From the NCBI GenBank assembly GCA_965231865.1, contig CBDDOJ010000001.1:372001-436000 (forward strand): 64,000 bases of DNA. The letters are read 5' to 3'. The notes under the pieces are model-generated. The model did no database searches, was not told where the DNA came from, and was given only the letters and a program-made list of their open reading frames with translations. The number at the start of each line of letters is the position of its first letter. Positions within the stretch are counted from its first letter, which is position 1. Below, one piece after another: positions 1 through 7,664 of the stretch. A program made the translations under genes and the position numbers. The DNA is from WTGA01 sp965231865 (GTDB lineage: Bacteria > Pseudomonadota > Gammaproteobacteria > Arenicellales > Poriferihabitantaceae).

Positions 1-9
1 ACGGTGAAC

Positions 10-37
10 TTCCAATATCCGGCTCAGTCACTATAAT
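10..37 (+). promoter_or_regulatory. candidate sigma70-type promoter for the YHS gene
   Basis: A perfect TATAAT -10 hexamer lies at 32-37. The -35 region (TTCCAA at about 10-15, 16-base spacer) is weak. It sits 50 bases before the chosen start of the YHS-domain gene. The call rests on the -10 box only. Confidence 0.4.
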
Positions 38-86
38 CGGGAAACCAACTGCTGCTATGTTTGCATTGAATAGGGAGGAACCACTG

Positions 87-539
87 ATGCCAAGACCCCG
101 TGCACTATTGATCGTCATTTTCGCATTTACGCTGTACTCAACCACCGCCATTTCCGGCGAAGATGAAATTTACACCTCCGTTCTCAACAATTCCGGGGCA
201 GGAGGCTATGATGTGGTCGCCTATTTCACCGACTCCATGCCCATCAAGGGGGGCAAGGCGTTCACCACCGAATACAAGGGGGCACAATGGCAATTTTCCA
301 GCCGGGAAAACCTGGACCGGTTTGTTGCCAATCCGCAGAAATACACCCCTCAATATGGCGGCTACTGTGCCTACGCCGTTGCCAATAATTACACGGCTTC
401 CGGAGACCCGTTACAATGGACCGTGCACAACGACAAGCTCTATCTGAACTACAGCGCGAATGTTCTGGCCAGGTGGACGGCTAACCGGGACAACTTTATC
501 ACCCAGGGGGACACCAACTGGCCGGGGGTCCTGGATTGA
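87..539 (+). CDS. exported YHS-domain protein
   Basis: A 150-residue protein with an N-terminal hydrophobic signal (about residues 6-22), so probably exported. The rest is one YHS domain, seen from YDVVAYF (41-47), the F..... and NLDRF segment (about 70-80) and YGGYCAYAV (90-98). Family members keep the GYDVVAYF and GGYCA signatures. YHS domains are thought to bind metal, often copper, and occur alone or joined to metal transporters. I chose the ATG at 87 because GGAGG lies 7 bases before it; an upstream in-frame ATG at 57 lacks such a site. Its neighbours include a Sco1-like protein and a cytochrome c, which fits a periplasmic metal or redox role, but the function is not established. Confidence 0.8.
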   Translation: MPRPRALLIVIFAFTLYSTTAISGEDEIYTSVLNNSGAGGYDVVAYFTDSMPIKGGKAFTTEYKGAQWQFSSRENLDRFVANPQKYTPQYGGYCAYAVANNYTASGDPLQWTVHNDKLYLNYSANVLARWTANRDNFITQGDTNWPGVLD

Positions 540-730
540 TCCGGGCTTTTCTCCCTTGACCCGCCTTCTTTTGGGCCAACGCTTTATCCTGGCAATGCAT
601 TTTTCCGGGGCACACTCCCCCTCATTCCCGTTTAACCCGGTCCCTCTCCGGTTTACACCGGGACATTCCGGGGAAATGGGACCCATCCGGTCGTCCGGAC
701 CGGAAGAATCGGTTGAAACGGGAATGACCC

Positions 731-1216
731 GTGACTAAAGACGAGATTCTGATACGAAGGGGTACCCTGGACGATGTGGGGGACATTGCGGCGTTCAATC
801 AAAGCATGGCCCGGGAAACGGAAGGCATCGAATTGATTCCCGAAGTGATTCTTGCCGGAACGAAACAACTGACCGAAAACGAAAACCTGGGATTTTATCT
901 GGTCGCTGAATCCTCGGGGAAGATCATCGGTTCATTGATGGTGACCACGGAGTGGAGTGACTGGAGAAACGGGCAGTTCTGGTGGATCCAGAGCGTCTAC
1001 GTGGTCCCCGCATGGCGTCGCAGGGGCCTGTATCGGAGGCTGTATGAAAAGGTGAAGGCATTGGCCGGGGCCAATGAGAATGTCTGTGGCTATCGTTTAT
1101 ACGTGGAAAAGGAAAACACCATCGCACAGACAACGTATGATCGGGTTGGCATGCATGAAACCCGTTATAAAATATACGAAGAATTGAAAGAGGATGTCGA
1201 TTTCATGAAAAAATAA
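731..1216 (+). CDS. GNAT-family N-acetyltransferase
   Basis: A 161-residue protein with the GNAT fold. Residues 61-72 (SSGKIIGSLMVT) form the central strand, and residues 89-105 (IQSVYVVPAWRRRGLY) carry the R-R-R-G-x-Y/L acetyl-CoA pyrophosphate loop. The C-terminal YxxxGM segment (YDRVGMHE) is also typical. The start is GTG at 731; no better start is visible. The acceptor substrate cannot be predicted. It stands alone with gaps of about 190 bases on both sides and may not belong functionally to the exported redox genes around it. Confidence 0.85.
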   Translation: MTKDEILIRRGTLDDVGDIAAFNQSMARETEGIELIPEVILAGTKQLTENENLGFYLVAESSGKIIGSLMVTTEWSDWRNGQFWWIQSVYVVPAWRRRGLYRRLYEKVKALAGANENVCGYRLYVEKENTIAQTTYDRVGMHETRYKIYEELKEDVDFMKK

Positions 1217-1412
1217 CGGGAAATTTAACTGAATTCAGATTAAAATTCATGCAATAGAATCACTAAAATTCCATTTCACTGGAACGGAACCGGGAATTCG
1301 CAATCGAACCGGTCTGATTCCAGGTCAACAGTGGAAGTCCTCAAACGGACCCCGAAGAAATCATTGTGAATTTATTTGGTGAGTGAATACCAACTATAAA
1401 CAGGAGAAGACT

Positions 1413-1877
1413 ATGCCCATCAATCCAATGAGAAACCGGTTTGCCCTGGCCCTCATCGCTGCCCTGCTGCTTTTCAGGCCGGCATTCGGAGCACAGGGGG
1501 AACCGAAAACCGTCACCGGCGAGCTGATCGATACCTGGTGTTATGTATCCCAGATCATGGGAGCTTCGGATTTTATTGTCGGCACCACCCATCACGTATG
1601 TGCCGTCTGGTGTGCCGCAGGAGGCATCCCGGTGGGATTGCTGGACAAGGATGATGGGACGATCTACATGGTTCTGGGGGTTAGCGACAATACGGACAGC
1701 GTGGCCAATTCGGTCCTGATGGACATTCAGAGTCATGAAATCACGGCAGAAGGCACGGCCTATGTGCTGGATGGTATCAATTACCTCATGATTGACCGCA
1801 TCACGGCAGACAACGGGGTAACCAAGGAAACGCATAAAATTGTCGGCATACTTCCCGGGGAGGCAAATCCAAAATGA
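1413..1877 (+). CDS. exported Cys-rich protein of unknown function, copy 1
   Basis: A 154-residue protein with a signal peptide (basic start, hydrophobic 9-25, likely cut near AFG-AQ). I do not recognise a named family. After the signal it has GELIDTWC (C43), then HHVCAVWC (H60, H61, C63, C67) followed by AAGGIPVGLL and a D-x-G-x-I-x-x-V strand. The next gene repeats the same order of landmarks, so the two are probably paralogues with a small beta-barrel-like domain bearing a metal or thiol site. I chose ATG 1413 for its CAGGAG site 8 bases upstream over GTG 1383. The stop overlaps the next start by 4 bases (ATGA), so they are coupled. A Sco1-like gene and a cytochrome c follow. Confidence 0.7.
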   Translation: MPINPMRNRFALALIAALLLFRPAFGAQGEPKTVTGELIDTWCYVSQIMGASDFIVGTTHHVCAVWCAAGGIPVGLLDKDDGTIYMVLGVSDNTDSVANSVLMDIQSHEITAEGTAYVLDGINYLMIDRITADNGVTKETHKIVGILPGEANPK

Positions 1878-2410
1878 AACAGATTATCAAATTGGCAGTG
1901 GTACTGGGCTTGTTCTCCTTTGCACACACCGCTTTGGCTGCAAAAAGCTGGGGCCTCACCAATGAAGAGAAAAGCAAGTTCAAGGGAGTCGTCGTGGACA
2001 TCACCTGCGAATTGACGGGCGATTGCCCGGAAGGCTGCGGAGCAGGCTCCAGGCAGCTTGGGTTGAAAACGGAAGACCAGGGTGTCATTCTCGTCGCCAA
2101 GAACCTGACGTTGTACACCGGAGCGGTGGAAGAAATTCATGGATTCTGCGGACAGGAAATCGAAGTGGACGGCCTGTTTACAACCAACCGGAATGTGCGG
2201 TTTTTCCAGGTCCAGAAAATGCGGGAAGTGGGCGGGAAGTGGAAAAAAGCCACTCGCTTTCACAAGGCCTGGGCCGCTACCTATGGCGGCAAGCCGAGGA
2301 AAGCCAAAAGATGGTATCGAAAAGATCCCCGGATCAAGGCGATCATTGAGCGGGACGGCTATCTGGGCATGGGCCCTGAAAAAGACGCCGAATACTTTGG
2401 AAGCCAGTAG
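1874..2410 (+). CDS. exported Cys-rich protein of unknown function, copy 2
   Basis: A 178-residue protein with a clear signal peptide (residues 1-22, cut near ALA-A). It has KGVVVDITC (C45), then CPEGC (C51, C55) followed by GAGSRQLGL and DQGVILV. These line up with C43, C63, C67 and the GIPVGLL/DGTIYMV stretch of the preceding gene, without the long insert between the first and second cysteine. A further FCGQEIEVDGLF segment (about 100-110) looks like the end of a small barrel. The tail from about residue 125 is rich in Lys, Arg and aromatic residues and is absent from copy 1. It overlaps copy 1 by 4 bases. Function unknown; a metal or thiol role is inferred from the cysteines and from the Sco1-like neighbour. 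Confidence 0.7.
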   Translation: MKQIIKLAVVLGLFSFAHTALAAKSWGLTNEEKSKFKGVVVDITCELTGDCPEGCGAGSRQLGLKTEDQGVILVAKNLTLYTGAVEEIHGFCGQEIEVDGLFTTNRNVRFFQVQKMREVGGKWKKATRFHKAWAATYGGKPRKAKRWYRKDPRIKAIIERDGYLGMGPEKDAEYFGSQ

Positions 2411-2432
2411 TCTTCGACACCGGGAAAAGACG

Positions 2433-3074
2433 ATGCGGCCCGTCAAAACGGCCGCAACCGGCCTGGTTCTCGCGGCGATGTGGCTGGGAACTTCAATGGC
2501 CTGGGCGCACGGCACGGAAACCCACGAGGACACGGGAATCACCGTGGAACCGGATACCGCTTCTTTTGAAAACCCCCTCCCCCTGGATATCCGGGGAGAA
2601 TTCGAACTCGTTGACCATGACGGCCATCCCGTCTCCAACCAGAGTTATTCCGGCAAATACATGCTGGTCTTTTTTGGATACACCAACTGTCAGAACATGT
2701 GTTCCATCTCCCTGAGCCGGATTGGAAAAGCATTGGAATTTCTGGGTGATTCGGTCCATGATCTGGCTCCGCTGATCATTACCGTTGACCCGGAACGGGA
2801 TACTCCTGAGGTGATGAGGACGGAGCTTCCCAAGTATCACCCGAGCCTGATTGGCCTGACCGGAAATGCCGGACAACTGGAAACGGCGTACACCAATTTC
2901 GACCAAAACCCGGAAAGTGCCGGGAAGGACTGGAACAATCACCCGATTATTTCCCATTCCTCCTATATTTACCTGTTCAATGGACGGGGTGAACTCGCAA
3001 CCCTGTTCCCCCCCATATTGAATCCGCAGAGCATGGCAGATATCATTCGCAAGTACATTCACCAGGTAACCTGA
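2433..3074 (+). CDS. Sco1/SenC-family copper/thiol protein
   Basis: A 213-residue member of the Sco family, thioredoxin-fold proteins that deliver copper to cytochrome oxidase or act as thiol reductants in the periplasm. The signal region is residues 1-25 (cut near AWA-H). The copper-binding CxxxC is C86-QNM-C90 in FFGYTNCQNMC, and the third ligand is H175 in IISHSSYIYL. The DPERDTPEV segment (119-127) is also typical. All three ligands are present. I chose ATG 2433, which begins the signal peptide; the open frame continues upstream inside the previous gene. It follows the second Cys-rich gene by 22 bases and precedes a cytochrome c gene, so the four probably form one exported redox/copper operon. 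Confidence 0.88.
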   Translation: MRPVKTAATGLVLAAMWLGTSMAWAHGTETHEDTGITVEPDTASFENPLPLDIRGEFELVDHDGHPVSNQSYSGKYMLVFFGYTNCQNMCSISLSRIGKALEFLGDSVHDLAPLIITVDPERDTPEVMRTELPKYHPSLIGLTGNAGQLETAYTNFDQNPESAGKDWNNHPIISHSSYIYLFNGRGELATLFPPILNPQSMADIIRKYIHQVT

Positions 3075-3132
3075 CCCCTCCCGGGGTTTGGGAACCGGAA
3101 TCCGACAACACTCAACCACAGTCACACAAACC

Positions 3133-3459
3133 ATGAAATATGCCCCTCTCCTGATCAGCGCGACCCTTGTGCTGTCCACCACCCTCTCTATCCACACTGC
3201 CCAGGCCCAGGATGGCGCCAGTTTATTCGGAACAAAGGGATGTATTGCCTGCCATGGTGTCGATGCCAAGTCGCCCATCAATGACAACATTCCCAAACTG
3301 GCCGGACAAAACAAGGGGTATATGATCCAGCAAATCACGGATATCGGCAGCGGTGCGCGCAATAACGGCCAGACATCCCTGATGAAGGCGATTGCCGCCA
3401 ATCTGAATGAGGCCGAGATCGAGGCCCTTGCAACGTATCTGGCCGGCCTGCCAAGGTAA
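3133..3459 (+). CDS. small class I c-type cytochrome
   Basis: A 108-residue monohaem cytochrome c. Residues 1-25 are a signal peptide (cut near AQA-QD). Haem attachment is C37-IA-C40-H41, and the likely sixth ligand is M84 in SLMKAI. The C-terminal helix ends with IEALATYLAGLPR, as in cytochrome c553/c4-type domains. It would carry electrons in the periplasm. It lies 58 bases after the Sco1-like gene on the same strand. ATG 3133 is chosen because it starts the signal peptide; an earlier in-frame start at 3088 adds residues with no signal character. Confidence 0.85.
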   Translation: MKYAPLLISATLVLSTTLSIHTAQAQDGASLFGTKGCIACHGVDAKSPINDNIPKLAGQNKGYMIQQITDIGSGARNNGQTSLMKAIAANLNEAEIEALATYLAGLPR

Positions 3460-3551
3460 TCCCCGCTGTCCGGGGACCCTTCCTACCGCCACCTGGGATT
3501 ATCGGTCAGCGGCAGAAAGAATTCGAAGAATGGATAGAAGGATAGCGTACT

Positions 3552-3836
3552 TTATTCTGCAGAAAACAGCGCGCGCCTGACCGCTTCCGGTTCCTTCTCG
3601 ATCACACGCAGAAGCGTTGCTGCCGGGCCGCCGATCTGGCGGAGTCCCTGCTCCCATTTGCGATAGCCGGACAGGCTCATGCCCATCAAGGGAGCCATCT
3701 GGGCCTGTGTCAGCTTCATCTGCTCGCGAACCTCGCGCGCAGTCACCGGTGCATGAATTATGGCGGGACCTTTGCCCTTCGCATGGGCAAGGGCTTCATT
3801 GAGAGACTGAATCAGGTCTTCTCCAAATACGCTCAT
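3552..3836 (-). CDS. HTH antitoxin of a type II toxin-antitoxin pair (NadS/HigA type)
   Basis: A 94-residue protein with an XRE-type helix-turn-helix at about residues 34-62 (REQMKLTQAQMAPLMGMS, then GYRKWEQG). This layout is typical of antitoxins paired with RelE/HigB-type toxins, and they normally repress their own promoter. Its ATG overlaps the stop of the upstream toxin reading frame (ATGA), the usual toxin-first order of this subfamily. The toxin is broken (see 3833-4113), so this looks like a surviving antitoxin. The gene itself shows no damage. Confidence 0.85.
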   Translation of the reverse strand: MSVFGEDLIQSLNEALAHAKGKGPAIIHAPVTAREVREQMKLTQAQMAPLMGMSLSGYRKWEQGLRQIGGPAATLLRVIEKEPEAVRRALFSAE

Positions 3837-4113
3837 TTTATCTCCTTTCCAGTATTCTTGATTGCAGTTACCACGGTACGCACAGCGCGCCGCTCCGAAG
3901 AACTCAAATCGGTCTTGGCGGATTTCGAATAGACGAGAAGCGCGTAGACCGGTATGTGTTTGCCGCCGTAGAAGTAGACCGCCCCCGTACCAGGAATCTC
4001 ATCGCCTGCTACCGGGTAATTGGCCAGATAGTCGATAATTCCGTCCGTTCGCTCTTGCTGAACAACCTGTCAGCCTGACGGGTAAAGATCGGGGTCTCGG
4101 CGACGGTTTGCAT
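3833..4113 (-). pseudogene. broken RelE/HigB-type toxin
   Basis: Reading from ATG (complement of 4111-4113) gives MQTVAETPIFTRQADRLF then SKSERTE, a good RelE/HigB-type N-terminus, but the frame then leaves homology and stops at TAG. In a shifted frame the sequence resumes as IIDYLANYPVAGDEIPGTGA, then VYFYGGKHIPVYALLVYSKS, then AKTDLSSSERRAVRTVV, ending in a TGA that overlaps the antitoxin start. Besides the frameshift, about 20 residues expected between GTG and the VYFYGG strand (the basic RKVRFAIAGRGK-type stretch that carries key residues) are missing. The toxin should be inactive. The comparison with the family is from memory. Confidence 0.75.
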
Positions 4114-4226
4114 TGATTTCCATATAACCCATTGGGGTGTTTCCGTCAAGATCTATAGAAGGGCCTTGGTCATGATTCGGTTACACATCATTGGTATCTA
4201 TACTGTGGTCATGGGTGTGAATGAGC

Positions 4227-4492
4227 GGAGCCCAAGCCGTTCCTGCGATTGGTGACGGGACCCTGGGTTTCGGTCAATGCGCTGGAACAGATTGATCCGC
4301 AGACGCGTTCTTCCGTTGCTGGGTGCACAAGACGGCGAATATCCTCCAAGCTGCCGAAGCCCGTGCAACCGAAAACCAGCATGATCTGCATAATATCTGG
4401 CAGGAAGACACTCGGGCAACGGCCTGCGAGGCGTTCGACTGATTTGTTCGAATTAAAATGCCAAGCTGCCTGTCGAAAGGGAAACCACCTAC
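4227..4492 (+). pseudogene. fossil fragment of an IS256-family (mutator-type) transposase
   Basis: Translating in alternating frames yields the conserved mid-part of an IS256-type transposase: AIGDGTLGF (about 4246-4272), NALEQIDPQTR (about 4280-4312), FFRCWVHKTANIL (about 4305-4343), SKLPKPVQPK (about 4345-4375), then LHNIWQEDTRATACEAFD with an in-frame TGA after it (about 4387-4445). At least three frameshifts and one stop break it. Family members read ...GDGALGFW...RCWVHKTAN[VI]L.KLPK..QPK.K..LH.IW...TRA.A..AFD. Both ends of the gene and any inverted repeats are missing. The fragment ends at the stop codon of the importer permease on the other strand. Confidence 0.75.
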
Positions 4493-6522
4493 AGCCCGAG
4501 AGCCGCTTTTCGCCGACGCGCCGCGGCGGAAATCAGTCGGTCGGTGATAATGGCGATGAATGCGACGGACAACCCGGCTACCAACCCGCGGCCGACATCC
4601 GCCTTGGTCAGTGCGATATACACTTCCTGCCCCAAATCGCGCGTACCCACCAATGCCGTGATGACCAGCATTGACAGCGCGAACATTACCGTCTGATTGA
4701 CCCCGAGCATGATTTCCGGCCAGGCCAGGCGGACCTGCACTTTCGACAGCAGCTGCCATCGGGTACATCCAGATGTCTTGGCGGCCTCGACCAGGGATTC
4801 GTGGATATTTTCGATTCCGTACAACGTATAGCGAATCGCCGGAGGCAACGCATACAGCACCACGGCCACCATCGCGGAAAAGTCTCCGACCCGAAACAGC
4901 ATGACCACCGGCAGCAGATAAACAAAGCTGGGCAACGTCTGCAGGGTGTCGATACACACAATGACAATTTTCTTGAACACGGCATTGCGGGACGCAAACA
5001 TCCCCACCACAATCCCGATCAGGGTCGCAAAGACCACCGAAATTCCACACAGGTAAACAGTGATCATCGCCTTTTCCCATTGCCCGTTGATCAAGATAAA
5101 CAGCGCAAGGGAAACGACCAGTACCGCGAGCCGCAGCCCGCCGAGCTGCAGGCCTGCGAGAGCCAGAAACAGCAACACCACCACCCAGGGAAGTGAAAGC
5201 AGGAACAGTTTGACCGGCTTCAGGATATTCAGCAGAATGAACACCTTGAACGCTTCCAGCTGGTCGAAGAAATTGATGTTGATCCATTTGACAATATCGT
5301 TCCAGAACTGCCCGGTGGTCAACTCAAGGGCCTCCGGCCACTGCAGAAAAAACGGGGCCACCCATCCCGCGGCCGTGGTGGCAAGCAAAATGACCAGGGC
5401 ATAGGCCGTATTGCGGTATCGATTGAACCCGCTGCGGAGGGTTCCCGATGGGTGATGCGAGATACCACGTACCGCCCAGGCCTGGGACAGGCGGTCAAGC
5501 ACGATGGCAATCAGCGTAATGGCAACGCCTGCTTCAATACCGTCCCCGATCGCCTGACGACGGAGCGATGCCAGAACATCGAATCCCAGGCCTCCCGCCC
5601 CGATCATCGATGCGATGATGACCATGTTCAACGACAGCATGATGACCTGGTTGACCCCGACCATCAAACCGGGTTTCGCAGACGGTATCAGCACTTTCCA
5701 GGTAATCTGGCGGCGATTGCAACCCGCCATTTTTCCGAACTCCTTGATTTCGGACGGAACCGAATGCAGTGCGAGAATGGTAATTCGAACCATCGGCGGC
5801 ATCGCATAGATCACCGTAGCCGTAATGGCCGACACGGGACCGAAGCCGAACATGAATAACACCGGGACCAGATAGGCAAAGATCGGAACCGTTTGCATCA
5901 GGTCCAGCACAGGCATGATGGCCTGTTCGAATCGCTTGTGCCGATAGCCCAGAATACCCAGTGCCACCCCGAATACGATCCCAATGGGCACCGCAACCAT
6001 GATGGAAGCGAGGGTGACCGTCGCACTTTCCCACTGTCCGAATCCGACCAGGCACAGGAAACTCAACAATACGATCGCTGCCAACATTCCGTCCTTTATC
6101 CGCCAGGCAAACAGGACGGTGACGATGGTCAGACCGATCCAGGATATCGCTGGAATTTTCCACACCCCGTCGTTCCCCAGAGGGATCTCGAAGCCGGTTG
6201 CAAGCAACGCGCGTATGAATTCGTAGGGGACCTCGATGCAGGCCGCCAGCGCGCGGGTAAATTCCTTGAATGTCCACGGAAAGAGATAGGCTTCGTTCCC
6301 CAGCATCCATTTCATGAAGCCGGTCACGCAGTAGCGGATGCTGGTACAGCTGCCCAGCGCCTCTACGTGCCACGAAAGTTCCCTGGGGGCCTTGACCGCC
6401 CATTGCCACCAATCGGCACCAAGCCACACCACGGCCGCCACGACCAACGCAAGACCCCAGCCAAGCAACCAGCCGTGTGACCGGCGAACCTCGATTGCGC
6501 GCGCAACGGCCATGGGAATCAA
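4489..6522 (-). CDS. proW: glycine betaine/proline-type ABC importer permease, two permease domains fused
   Basis: A 677-residue inner-membrane protein made of two ProW-like permease units in one chain. Each has several hydrophobic segments and its own EAA-type loop that contacts the ATPase: EIKEFGKMAGCNRRQ at about 258-272 and LVEAAKTSGCTRWQ at about 578-591, each followed by a P..MLGVNQ/P.LMVGVNQ stretch. ProW in enteric bacteria has one unit and works as a dimer, so here both halves come from one gene. The proV-like ATPase ends 11 bases upstream and the proX-like binding protein lies before it. The substrate is probably a quaternary amine or proline but is not proven. The stop lies next to the IS256 relic. 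Confidence 0.88.
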   Translation of the reverse strand: MIPMAVARAIEVRRSHGWLLGWGLALVVAAVVWLGADWWQWAVKAPRELSWHVEALGSCTSIRYCVTGFMKWMLGNEAYLFPWTFKEFTRALAACIEVPYEFIRALLATGFEIPLGNDGVWKIPAISWIGLTIVTVLFAWRIKDGMLAAIVLLSFLCLVGFGQWESATVTLASIMVAVPIGIVFGVALGILGYRHKRFEQAIMPVLDLMQTVPIFAYLVPVLFMFGFGPVSAITATVIYAMPPMVRITILALHSVPSEIKEFGKMAGCNRRQITWKVLIPSAKPGLMVGVNQVIMLSLNMVIIASMIGAGGLGFDVLASLRRQAIGDGIEAGVAITLIAIVLDRLSQAWAVRGISHHPSGTLRSGFNRYRNTAYALVILLATTAAGWVAPFFLQWPEALELTTGQFWNDIVKWININFFDQLEAFKVFILLNILKPVKLFLLSLPWVVVLLFLALAGLQLGGLRLAVLVVSLALFILINGQWEKAMITVYLCGISVVFATLIGIVVGMFASRNAVFKKIVIVCIDTLQTLPSFVYLLPVVMLFRVGDFSAMVAVVLYALPPAIRYTLYGIENIHESLVEAAKTSGCTRWQLLSKVQVRLAWPEIMLGVNQTVMFALSMLVITALVGTRDLGQEVYIALTKADVGRGLVAGLSVAFIAIITDRLISAAARRRKAALGL

Positions 6523-6533
6523 AGGACGATCTG

Positions 6534-7562
6534 TCAGTTGCTGACCAGAACGTCAATGACCGCTTCCCGGGCAAGCTGGCCGACAACATTGCCTTGGGCA
6601 TCAACGACGTCGTAGGGCTGCTCTGAAGCCACGATCTCGGCTGCGATGGCATCAATCTTGGCCGAATCCAGCACCCTCCCGCCGGAGGACAGGGAGGCGT
6701 CTTTCGGGGCCATCACTGATTTGACGGTAAACACTCTCGACTTGGTCAGATCATTGGTAAATTCTTCAACATAACTGTCTGCGGGCGTCCGAACGAGTTC
6801 TTCCGGCGTTCCAATCTGGATAATGGCCCCGTCCTTCATGATGGCAATGCGATCGGCAAGACGGATGGCTTCGTTGAAATCATGCGTGATAAACACAATC
6901 GTCTTGCTCAGCACCGATTGAATGCGCAGAAACTCGTCCTGCATTTCGCGTCGGATCAGGGGGTCCAGCGCAGAAAACGGCTCATCCAGAAACCAGATCT
7001 TCGGTTCTACGGCCAGTGACCGTGCGATCCCGACGCGCTGTTGCTGTCCCCCGGACAGTTCTCGAGGATAATACGATTCACGGTCCGAAAGACCCACCAG
7101 GTCGATGACTTCCCGGGCTTTTTGGTGGCGCGCATTGCGGTCGATACCCTGTACTTCAAGCGGGAACGCCACATTTCCAAGTACCGTCAGGTGAGGCATC
7201 AGCGCAAAATGCTGAAACACCATGCCCATTTTGTGGCGACGAATCTGGATCATTTCCTTTTCGGATTTCGCGAGCAGGTTTTCGCCCTCGAAAGTGATGA
7301 CCCCCGTCGTCGGTTCAATCAGACGGGACAGGCACCGAAGAAGGGTGGACTTTCCCGAACCGGACAAGCCCATGATGATAAAGATTTCGCCTTCGGCGAC
7401 CTCAATGGTCGCTTCGCGGACCGCGCCGATTAACGAGGCCGCCTGAAGGTCTTCACTGGTGACTTCCGATGTCGCCGAAACGCCATCGAAAATGCGCTCG
7501 GCATTCTTCCCGAATATTTTCCAGACGCGCTCGCAGGTGAGAATGGATTCCGGTCGGTCCAC
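6534..7562 (-). CDS. proV: glycine betaine/proline-type ABC importer ATPase
   Basis: A 342-residue ATPase of the ProV/OpuAA family. Visible motifs are Walker A GLSGSGKST (about 66-74), the Q-loop in MGMVFQHFAL, signature LSGGQQQRV, Walker B IWFLDEPFSALD and the H-loop ITHDF. ProV and OpuAA normally carry two CBS domains at the C-terminus that sense ionic strength. Here only about 60-70 residues follow the nucleotide-binding domain, roughly one CBS-like half, so osmotic gating may be reduced. The N-terminus has an extra segment between strand 1 and Walker A (about residues 25-45) that I cannot assign. It would pair with the fused permease just downstream. Confidence 0.88.
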   Translation of the reverse strand: MDRPESILTCERVWKIFGKNAERIFDGVSATSEVTSEDLQAASLIGAVREATIEVAEGEIFIIMGLSGSGKSTLLRCLSRLIEPTTGVITFEGENLLAKSEKEMIQIRRHKMGMVFQHFALMPHLTVLGNVAFPLEVQGIDRNARHQKAREVIDLVGLSDRESYYPRELSGGQQQRVGIARSLAVEPKIWFLDEPFSALDPLIRREMQDEFLRIQSVLSKTIVFITHDFNEAIRLADRIAIMKDGAIIQIGTPEELVRTPADSYVEEFTNDLTKSRVFTVKSVMAPKDASLSSGGRVLDSAKIDAIAAEIVASEQPYDVVDAQGNVVGQLAREAVIDVLVSN

Positions 7563-7602
7563 GGTGGGATTACGTCATGAGGCGGACAGGTCAAAGGTCG
7601 AC

Positions 7603-7640
7603 CCGCCGTGCCGGCGCGATACCGGGCACCGGCACGGCGG
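7603..7640 (-). promoter_or_regulatory. strong intercistronic hairpin between proX and proV
   Basis: A perfect 12-base inverted repeat, CCGCCGTGCCGG at 7603-7614 and CCGGCACGGCGG at 7629-7640, with a 14-base loop. It lies 25 bases after the proX stop. There is no T-run, so it is unlikely to terminate by itself. Such hairpins often protect the upstream message, which would raise binding protein over ATPase and permease. That role is inferred. Confidence 0.6.
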
Positions 7641-7664
7641 AGTCAATTCAACGCAGAACCCGAA

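Noticed and set aside
4274..6655. Long overlapping open frames on the minus strand inside the permease (337 and 373 codons)
   Set aside because: They are shadow frames of the fused permease gene; the real frame has membrane helices and EAA loops, the shadows do not.
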